Positions 20,084 through 26,174 of a stretch of 26,174 nt of DNA are shown in pieces (the stretch's first letter is position 1; every line of letters starts with the position of its first letter). The position numbers and the translations under genes were made by a program. Origin of the DNA: Bacillota bacterium (GTDB lineage: Bacteria; Bacillota; Clostridia; Peptostreptococcales; Anaerovoracaceae); the NCBI GenBank assembly GCA_016284575.1, contig JAEEPD010000017.1, forward strand, positions 1 through 26,174, in the 5' to 3' direction. Below the pieces are notes generated by a model. It was not told the DNA's origin, made no database searches, and was given only the letters and a program-made list of their open reading frames with translations.

Positions 20084-21865
20084 ATGCTTCTTATCAATAA
20101 GACACTTATAAAGCTTGCAAAGGGGCTCTGGGGCTGGGTCATCGCCATAGTTGCCTTCAGATTTGCATCTCTTCTTGCCATTACAGCCTTTGCAGGTCAG
20201 ATCTCGGACTTCCTCGGCAGCATTTATTCGCCGGACCTGACTGTTTCAAAGGCGTGGGCTGCCATTGGACATGCGCTGCTCACTTCTGCCTTGATGTTCG
20301 CCTCGGAGCTTCTCCGTGGAGAAATGGAATACCGCTGCACGGCCAAGGCAAGGGTGCTGCTCCGGGACAAGATCTTTTCCAAGGTCGTGGAGCTGGACGC
20401 CGGACGAATAGAAAAGCTTGGGCCTGTTTCTGCCATCACCGCCTCTGTGGACGCGGTGGAATCCATGCAGGTCTACTACTCCCAGTACCTGCCCGGCCTG
20501 ATATACTGCCTGTTTTCTCCGTTTTACCTCTTCTGGAGGCTTCAGAGGGTGTCATTTCCTGTTGCCGTTTTCATGGGCATTACTGCACTTCTGCTCCTGC
20601 CCCTGAACAATCTCTTCAGAAAGGCAATTGATTCAAAGAAAAAGGGCTACTGGGGCTCCATGGAAGGCCTCACAGCCTATTATCTTGAGAGTCTTCAGGG
20701 CCTCAGCACCATTAAGCTTTTCAGCCGGGAGGAGGACCGCACCAGGGTTCTGAGGGAAAAGGCCTTTGACCTCAACCACTGGATAATGGAATTCATGAGC
20801 ATCAATTTCACTTCCTTTATCATGACCGAGGGACTTATAAACGCCGCCATTGCAGGAGGCGTACTGATAGGCGCTCATCAGCTGATGACCGGGCGCATAG
20901 GCTTTGACGCGGCGCTGCTTCTTCTGATGCTTGGATACAGCTTTTTCAACGCTTTCAGGGAGCTTCTTTCCGCCACCCATTCCGCCCTTACCGGCGTGGC
21001 CGCGGTGGACAAGGTGGAGAAGGTGCTGGCGATAGATACTTCAAGGCCTTACGACAAAAATGCACCCAAGGATCCTGAGCGCTTCAGCGGCATAAGACTG
21101 GACCACGTGAGCCATAGCTACGAGGGAAGAGATACCACTCTTACTGATGTTTCTCTCAGGGCGGAACGGGGCAAGACCACTGCGCTTGTGGGCCTTTCAG
21201 GCTGCGGCAAGAGCACATCCGCAGCCCTTATGATGAAGTTCTTTGACCCCGCCTCCGGCAAGCTCTATATCGACGGAGACGATTACATTTCTCTTACGCC
21301 TGAGGAACTTAGAAAACGCATAATAATGGTTCCGCAGAGCGTGAGCATATTTTCCGGGAGCATCAGGGACAATCTGCTGATGGCTGACCCTGAAGCGACA
21401 GATGCGGAGATGCTGGAGGCTCTGGATGAGGTAAGCCTCGGTGACTGGGTCCGCAGCCAGCCGGAGGGGCTGGATACTGACACCGGAGATTCCGGAGCCA
21501 GGCTTTCCGGAGGACAGCGTCAGAAGATAGGAATAGCGAGAGCTTTGCTCAGAAAGGCTGAATACATAATCTTCGACGAGGCCACATCCTCTGTGGACGA
21601 GGAGAGCGAGCAGGAGATCTGGGCATGCATAGGCCGTCTTGCCATGAGCCGCACTCTGATAATAATCTCCCACAGGCTTTCGACCATAAGAAACGCGGAC
21701 CGTATATACGTTCTTGAAGCCGGAAGGGTGTCCCAGAGCGGCAGTCATAAGGAGCTGATGGAAGCCGGCGGTCTGTACAGGCAGCTGGTGGAAGAGCAGG
21801 CGAGGCTGGAGGAGAGCGCCATCTCCTACACAGGAAGCCGCAGCGCAGACAGGGGGCAGAAGTGA
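20084..21865 (+). CDS. ABC exporter half-transporter 1 (permease-ATPase fusion, CydD-like)
   Basis: A 593-residue fusion of a six-helix membrane domain (about residues 1-315) and an ATPase domain. Walker A GLSGCGKST begins at 370, the Q-loop is VPQS, the signature LSGGQ begins at 474, Walker B is IIFDEA with D498 and E499, and the H-loop is H530. All catalytic residues are intact. It overlaps the second half-transporter by one base, so the two should form a heterodimer. Such pairs in Clostridia are annotated as CydDC-like or multidrug exporters; the substrate cannot be read. Starting directly behind three palindromic operators and with a MATE gene in the same unit, it is more likely an inducible drug or toxic-metabolite exporter than a cytochrome bd assembly factor. 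Confidence 0.9.
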   Translation: MLLINKTLIKLAKGLWGWVIAIVAFRFASLLAITAFAGQISDFLGSIYSPDLTVSKAWAAIGHALLTSALMFASELLRGEMEYRCTAKARVLLRDKIFSKVVELDAGRIEKLGPVSAITASVDAVESMQVYYSQYLPGLIYCLFSPFYLFWRLQRVSFPVAVFMGITALLLLPLNNLFRKAIDSKKKGYWGSMEGLTAYYLESLQGLSTIKLFSREEDRTRVLREKAFDLNHWIMEFMSINFTSFIMTEGLINAAIAGGVLIGAHQLMTGRIGFDAALLLLMLGYSFFNAFRELLSATHSALTGVAAVDKVEKVLAIDTSRPYDKNAPKDPERFSGIRLDHVSHSYEGRDTTLTDVSLRAERGKTTALVGLSGCGKSTSAALMMKFFDPASGKLYIDGDDYISLTPEELRKRIIMVPQSVSIFSGSIRDNLLMADPEATDAEMLEALDEVSLGDWVRSQPEGLDTDTGDSGARLSGGQRQKIGIARALLRKAEYIIFDEATSSVDEESEQEIWACIGRLAMSRTLIIISHRLSTIRNADRIYVLEAGRVSQSGSHKELMEAGGLYRQLVEEQARLEESAISYTGSRSADRGQK

Positions 21866-23559
21866 TGAAAAAAAACAGTTTCAGATATTCCATAGGCGAA
21901 ATGTCGACGAGGCTGCTGAATATAGCAAAGCCAATACGTTTTCATCTGATAGTCTCCATAATAGCCAGCGTGCTGGGCAACCTGGCAAGGCTGGGCCTTA
22001 TGGGCTTCGGCGCCATGATAATACTGATCGCGGGAGGCAGGGTGCCCTCAGAGCATCTGAGCTTCTATACTGCGATGCTCGTTGTCTGCGCTGTGACGGT
22101 CCCTGTGGGCCGCTATGTGGAGGGCATGATCTCTCACGTAGGCGCCTACCGCATGCTTGCCATGATGAGGGTCCATTTCTTCGAGACCATTAAGGACCTG
22201 GCTCCTGCCTGCCTTATGGACAGAAACACAGGGGATATTATAAGCATAGCGGTATCGGACATAGAGACCATAGAGTTTTTCTTCGCTCATCTGCTGGGTC
22301 CCATTTTTGACATGATCATCCTGCCTGTAGTGACGCTCTGCATTGCGGCTCACTACGACCCGCTGTTTGCATGGATAATACTGCCTGTATACCTGCTGAT
22401 AAGCATAGTGCTGCCCTGGATCTCCATGAAGCTGGGGAGGGGCATAGGCATGCGCTACAGAGAAAGCCTTGCTGATGTAAAGAGGCTGGTCCTTGAAAGC
22501 GTCTACGGCATAAGGGATATTGAGATCTACGGCTATGGGGATGCCAGGCTCGGGATGGTCAGGGACGCCAACAGAAGGGTGAACCGCGCCGCTCACGGAC
22601 TGACCATGCACAGGCAGGTGACCAGCTCTACTCCCACCTTTTTCGTATATCTGACACGCATACTCATACTGCTGGCGGCAACAGCGCTGGCTGCAAAGGG
22701 CCAGGGAGACCCCGCCGGTACGGTCGTGGTATCTCTGGTAGCAGTCGCATCCTTCAGCTCTACCTTCTCCCTTACCGCTGTAATAACTAATCTGATGCAG
22801 ACCTATGCGGCAGCAGAAAGGCTGTTCATCTTGGAGGATACGGTGCCTGAAGCGGTGGAGCCGGAGGATCCGCAGCCCATAGGACCTGTAAAGACCATAG
22901 ATTTTGAGAACGTCAGATTCCGGTATCAGGAGGATGGTCCGGATGTGCTGGAGCATTTCGACCTGCACATAGAAAAGGGCGACAGGCTGGGGATAATAGG
23001 AGAGAGCGGGGTTGGCAAATCCACGGTATTCCGTCTGCTGCAGCGCTTCTGGGACCCTGTGGAGGGCTGCGTGCTCATAAACGGCAAGGATCTGAAAAAG
23101 GTTTCTCTTAAGGAGCTCAGGCAGCGCATAGCAGTGCTCGAGCAGGATACCTATCTTTTCGACGACAGCATAGCCGCAAATATCGCCTTCGGAAAGCCTG
23201 ATGCTTCCATGGAGGAGGTGATCGCCGCGGCAAAGGGAGCAGGTATCCACGACTTCATAAATACGCTGCCGGAGGGCTATCAGACGAAAATGGGTCAGAT
23301 GGGAAGCCGCCTGTCCGGAGGCGAGCGCCAGAGGATAGGCATAGCAAGATGCCTGATAACAGATCCCGACATAATCGTAATGGACGAGCCCACCAGCAAC
23401 CTGGATGTATTCCACGAAAAGGAGCTGATACATACCCTCAGGACTCAGCACAGCGAAAAGACCCTGCTCATAATATCTCACCGCATGTCCACACTCACCG
23501 ACTGCAGCCGCATAATACGAATAGATGGAGGCCTTGCCTGCGAGCAGGATGCACACTAA
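21865..23559 (+). CDS. ABC exporter half-transporter 2 (permease-ATPase fusion, CydC-like)
   Basis: A 564-residue permease-ATPase fusion. Membrane helices fill about residues 18-295. Walker A GESGVGKST begins at 379, the Q-loop position is LEQDTYLF, the signature LSGGERQ begins at 483, Walker B VMDEPTSNLD has D507 and E508, and the H-loop is SHR. Both halves of the heterodimer therefore keep a catalytic Glu, unlike heterodimers with one dead site. The ATG at 21865 overlaps the preceding TGA (TGATG); a GTG three bases earlier is a possible alternative. The MATE gene follows 3 bases after the stop. Substrate unknown. Confidence 0.9.
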   Translation: MKKNSFRYSIGEMSTRLLNIAKPIRFHLIVSIIASVLGNLARLGLMGFGAMIILIAGGRVPSEHLSFYTAMLVVCAVTVPVGRYVEGMISHVGAYRMLAMMRVHFFETIKDLAPACLMDRNTGDIISIAVSDIETIEFFFAHLLGPIFDMIILPVVTLCIAAHYDPLFAWIILPVYLLISIVLPWISMKLGRGIGMRYRESLADVKRLVLESVYGIRDIEIYGYGDARLGMVRDANRRVNRAAHGLTMHRQVTSSTPTFFVYLTRILILLAATALAAKGQGDPAGTVVVSLVAVASFSSTFSLTAVITNLMQTYAAAERLFILEDTVPEAVEPEDPQPIGPVKTIDFENVRFRYQEDGPDVLEHFDLHIEKGDRLGIIGESGVGKSTVFRLLQRFWDPVEGCVLINGKDLKKVSLKELRQRIAVLEQDTYLFDDSIAANIAFGKPDASMEEVIAAAKGAGIHDFINTLPEGYQTKMGQMGSRLSGGERQRIGIARCLITDPDIIVMDEPTSNLDVFHEKELIHTLRTQHSEKTLLIISHRMSTLTDCSRIIRIDGGLACEQDAH

Positions 23560-23562
23560 GCC

Positions 23563-24915
23563 ATGAAAGATAATAAGCGAACTCTGGATCTTACCCGGGG
23601 CCCGATCTGGCTGATAATACTCAGATTCGGCCTGCCGCTGCTTCTTGGCAGCATGATCCAGCTCCTTTACAACACAGTGGACCTGATATATGTGGGGCGG
23701 TTTGTCAGCAAGGAGGCTTCTGCCGCTGTTGGCGCCAGCAGCATGCTGGTGACCCTTCTCGTCGGGCTTTTTACAGGGCTTTCCGCAGGAGTCTCAGTCG
23801 TGACCTCCAAGGCTTTCGGCTCCCACGACAGGGACAGGCTGTTGCTTACGGTAAGAAACGCCATGGGACTGAGCGTCATCGGCGGTCTGGTGATATCGGC
23901 CCTTGGCATCATTTTCAGCCCCTCGCTTCTGAGGCTCATGAATACACCTGAAAGCATAATGGATCAGGCCTCGGCTTACATAAGGGTTTATTTTGTAAGT
24001 GTTCTCTTCCTCATCAGCTACAACATGTGCACCGGCTGTCTTAGGGCTATAGGAAATTCCCGCTATCCCATGTACATACAGCTGGCAGGCGGAATACTGA
24101 ATGTGTTTCTGGACTGGCTTTTCATTATAGTGATGGATAACGGCGTTATGGGCGTTGCCTATGCCACCCTTATCTGCCAGGCTCTTACCTGCGCAGCCTC
24201 CTTATGGCTTCTGAGGTACTGCCTTCCGGATCTTGAGCTTGGCCGCGGGATCTTCAGCATCGACCGCCAAATCTTTTTGGATATTATCAGGATCGGCGTT
24301 CCTGCAGGAGTGCAGAGCATGGTCATAACCCTTTCCAATGTTCTGGTGCAGAGCCAGATCAACAGCCTGGGAGTGGATTCCATCTCTGCCTTTACCTATT
24401 ATTTCAAGGTCGAGCTGATCATTTATCTTCCCATCATGGCCTTTGGCCATACCCTGACCACATTTACAGGGCAGAACATGGGCGCGGGCGACAGGAAAAG
24501 GACCAGAAGGGGACTCCTTATCTGTACAGCCATGAGCGGGGGCTATGCTGCCGCAGCAGTTTTTCTGCTTCTTCGCTTTTTCGGAAGGGCTGCCTTTGGG
24601 CTTTTCACGGCGGATCAAAGCATCATAGACCTTGGAATGCGCATCATAAGCATCAGCTTTCCCTTCTACTGGCTCTATTCCATACTGGAGAATATCTCCG
24701 ATACCTGCAGGGGCGCGGGCAACTCCCTTAAACCAATGATCTTCATACTGCTCAACATATGCGTCCTGAGGACCGGACTTCTCATGTTTTTCATGAAAAG
24801 CGCTCCCGGCCTTTCAGCGGTCGCCTCAGTCTATCCCATATCCTGGGCAGGTGCCGCCATATGCCTCAGCCTGTATTATCTTTTCAGCCCCTGGGCGAAA
24901 AAAACATTCAGGTGA
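23563..24915 (+). CDS. MATE family multidrug exporter
   Basis: A 450-residue, 12-helix membrane protein. The N-terminal pattern GPIWLIILRFGLPLLLGSMI then QLLYNTVDLIYVGRFV, SAAVGASSMLVTLLVG and GLSAGVSVVTSKAFGSHD is typical of bacterial NorM/DinF-type MATE proteins, as is RAIGNSRYPMY in the middle and FTGQNMGAGDRKR in the second half. It exports cationic or other drugs in exchange for Na+ or H+. It starts 3 bases after the ABC half-transporter 2 stop, so it is the third gene of the efflux operon under the TTAGC palindromes. Combining ABC and MATE pumps in one unit points to protection against a toxic compound. Confidence 0.94.
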   Translation: MKDNKRTLDLTRGPIWLIILRFGLPLLLGSMIQLLYNTVDLIYVGRFVSKEASAAVGASSMLVTLLVGLFTGLSAGVSVVTSKAFGSHDRDRLLLTVRNAMGLSVIGGLVISALGIIFSPSLLRLMNTPESIMDQASAYIRVYFVSVLFLISYNMCTGCLRAIGNSRYPMYIQLAGGILNVFLDWLFIIVMDNGVMGVAYATLICQALTCAASLWLLRYCLPDLELGRGIFSIDRQIFLDIIRIGVPAGVQSMVITLSNVLVQSQINSLGVDSISAFTYYFKVELIIYLPIMAFGHTLTTFTGQNMGAGDRKRTRRGLLICTAMSGGYAAAAVFLLLRFFGRAAFGLFTADQSIIDLGMRIISISFPFYWLYSILENISDTCRGAGNSLKPMIFILLNICVLRTGLLMFFMKSAPGLSAVASVYPISWAGAAICLSLYYLFSPWAKKTFR

Positions 24916-24995
24916 TCCGGGCCAGGTCTCTGTCGATTACATGGCCGGAAGCTCACCTCTGCGCTGAGCAACAATCAGCTTTGATGCATGGATAC

Positions 24996-25025
24996 TTGAC
25001 ATCGCCTGTGTTTTCATCGTAGAAT
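24996..25025 (+). promoter_or_regulatory. Promoter of the ABC-F gene
   Basis: TTGACA (24996-25001), 18 bp, TAGAAT (25020-25025). The start site would be near 25032, which leaves a leader of about 236 bases before ATG 25268. Confidence 0.65.
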
Positions 25026-25206
25026 TATATCAATACAGGGAGGTCCGAAGGAGTGAAGAACAGATAATCAGAAAACACGGTCAATATAACGCTGGTGTGA
25101 AAGCATTCAGTTGCTTATTTTCGTGTTTCTGAAATCATCTGCGCAGGGCTCCTTTTTCATTGCTTTTCCGCACTGACCGGACGGAATACGGGATTTGCTG
25201 CAGCAG

Positions 25207-25239
25207 AGCTGTTTCGGAAACGAAGCAGCTTTTTCTTTT
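25207..25239 (+). terminator. Attenuator-type terminator in the ABC-F leader
   Basis: AGCTGTTTCG (25207-25216), GAAA loop, CGAAGCAGCT (25221-25230): a 10-bp stem (one G-U) with a GNRA tetraloop, followed by TTTTCTTTT. It lies 28 bases before the start codon and downstream of the promoter, so it should stop most transcripts unless relieved. Confidence 0.8.
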
Positions 25240-25267
25240 CGGAAACACCTGAAACGGAGGTGGTCAG

Positions 25268-26174
25268 ATGCTGAATATTACGGATCTTAAGCTGGTCCAC
25301 GATAAGGACCTGAGGGTGCTTATCGATGGCCTTACATTTACAGTCAATGCCGGAGATAAAATCGTTATCATCGGGGAGGAGGGAGAGGGAAAGTCTACTC
25401 TGCTTAAGTGGATCTTTGATCCAGGGCTCATCGTGGGCTATGCCCATGCGGTAGGGAGCCGGTCGTATCCGGGGGAGAAGCTTGCCTATCTGCCCCAGGA
25501 GCTGCCTGCGGAGGAAAGGGAGCTTTCTGTTTACAGCTTCATGCTCCGGGAGGACATGTTCAGCGAGATGAATCCAGGGGAGCTGTCGAGGATATGCAGG
25601 GACGTGGGGCTGGATCCTGAGCTGCTGTATTCAGATCAGCTCATGGAGACCCTTTCCGGCGGTGAAAAGGTGAAGGTCCAGATGGCAAGGATACTGGCAG
25701 GAAGGCCCTCGATGCTGCTTCTTGACGAGCCCTCCAACGATATAGATATAGAGACCCTGGAGTGGCTGGAGAACTTCATAGGAGGCTCAAGGCTTGGCAT
25801 ACTTTTCGTGTCCCATGATGAGACCCTTATCGAAAGGACTGCAAACAGGGTCATCCACATAGAACAGCTGGACCACAAGACAAAGCCGCGCCATACGGTG
25901 GCCAACATACCATACAGGCAGTATGCTGCTGAGCGGCTCCACAGCTTTGAGCTTCAGGAATCCCAGGCCAGGATGGAGCGGCGGGAGCAGCGCATAGCAG
26001 AAGAAAAATGGCGGCGCATTTACCAGAGGGTGGAGCACGAGCAGAACACCATCTCAAGAGCTGATCCTTCCGGAGGCAGGCTGCTGAAAAAGAAGATGCA
26101 CGCGGTGAAGTCCCAGGGACGCAGGCTGGAAAAGCAGGCGGATACCATGACTGAAGCTCCTCAGTATGAGCGGG
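25268..26174 (+). CDS. ABC-F family ATPase, N-terminal part (runs off right edge)
   Basis: About 302 residues are visible, starting at ATG 25268 behind ACGGAGGTGG. There is no membrane segment. The first ATPase domain has Walker A GEEGEGKST (36-44), Q-loop LPQE, signature LSGGE (129-133), Walker B MLLLDEPSNDID (149-160) and FVSHDE. It is followed by a long charged helical linker (RMERREQRIAEEKWRRIYQR and onward) of the kind that reaches into the ribosome in ABC-F proteins. The second ATPase domain lies beyond the window. ABC-F proteins act on ribosomes; antibiotic-protecting members are often controlled by leader attenuation, which fits the terminator upstream. Whether this one confers resistance cannot be judged from half the protein. 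Confidence 0.9.
   Translation, partial: MLNITDLKLVHDKDLRVLIDGLTFTVNAGDKIVIIGEEGEGKSTLLKWIFDPGLIVGYAHAVGSRSYPGEKLAYLPQELPAEERELSVYSFMLREDMFSEMNPGELSRICRDVGLDPELLYSDQLMETLSGGEKVKVQMARILAGRPSMLLLDEPSNDIDIETLEWLENFIGGSRLGILFVSHDETLIERTANRVIHIEQLDHKTKPRHTVANIPYRQYAAERLHSFELQESQARMERREQRIAEEKWRRIYQRVEHEQNTISRADPSGGRLLKKKMHAVKSQGRRLEKQADTMTEAPQYER

Larger units (their letters stand above)
24916..25267. other. Intergenic region with promoter and long leader of the ABC-F gene
   Basis: After MATE, an imperfect hairpin (CCGGGCCA/TGGCCGG, about 24918-24953) lacks a U-tract. A promoter lies at 24996-25025. The roughly 236-base leader contains an imperfect long stem (CAGAAAACACG at 25069-25079 with CGTGTTTCTG at 25122-25131) and an intrinsic terminator at 25207-25239. 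No ATG-started ORF is present; GTG at 25053 (four codons, GGGAGG upstream) and GTG at 25097 (eleven codons, weak site) are possible leader peptides. Confidence 0.55.

Noticed and set aside
22048..23556. 502-codon minus-strand ORF
   Set aside because: It is opposite ABC half-transporter 2, whose Walker A, signature and Walker B motifs are intact.
24917..24953. Terminator after the MATE gene
   Set aside because: The hairpin is imperfect and has no U-tract.
1..26174. CRISPR arrays, tRNA or rRNA genes, insertion sequences, prophage genes
   Set aside because: No regularly spaced direct repeats, cloverleaf-like sequences, ribosomal RNA motifs, transposase or integrase motifs were seen by eye on either strand.

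Overview
The window looks like chromosome from an anaerobic Firmicute of the class Clostridia. Supporting signs are an NfnAB-type transhydrogenase, strong GGAGG ribosome binding sites, near-consensus sigma-A promoters, many U-tailed terminators, a two-domain MATE/ABC drug-efflux cluster, and a Tad-type secretion locus with no outer-membrane secretin. Coding regions are moderately GC-rich and the spacers are AT-rich. A finer placement (for example near the Lachnospiraceae or Anaerovoracaceae) is only a guess.

Layout: (1) 1-1454, minus strand: nfnA and the start of nfnB, a flavin-based electron-bifurcating ferredoxin:NAD(P) enzyme. (2) 1633-4657, plus: an apparent operon of an M19 dipeptidase, a TPR protein and a DUF4037 nucleotidyltransferase-fold protein, closed by a bidirectional terminator. 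(3) 4673-5119, minus: a small membrane-anchored coiled-coil (DUF948-like) protein. (4) 5191-11310, plus: a compact, divergent Tad/Flp-like operon (SAF/CpaB, TadZ/CpaE-like, CpaF-like ATPase, TadB, TadC, two tiny paralogous pilin-like proteins missed by a 60-residue ORF cutoff, and two larger pseudopilin-like proteins). It starts from a perfect consensus promoter. (5) 11379-14040: phosphofructokinase and an M18 aminopeptidase, separated by an internal terminator. (6) 14041-16018: luxS with a structured leader, then a CyuA-type cysteine desulfidase with its own promoter and palindrome. (7) 16233-16880: an AT-richer type II toxin-antitoxin cassette with a TGTACA-core operator. (8) 16893-19911, minus: proB-proA-proC. 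(9) 19988-24915: two ABC half-transporters and a MATE exporter behind three evenly spaced TTAGC/GCTAA palindromes. (10) 24916-26174: a long attenuator-like leader and the first part of an ABC-F protein.

The best candidates for something undescribed are the Tad-like locus, whose pilin-like subunits have no recognisable prepilin peptidase site and whose two ATPase-fold proteins have altered nucleotide-binding motifs; the phased TTAGC operator array; and the structured RNA leaders of luxS and of the ABC-F gene. All functional statements rest on reading motifs by eye; no database search or folding program was run.
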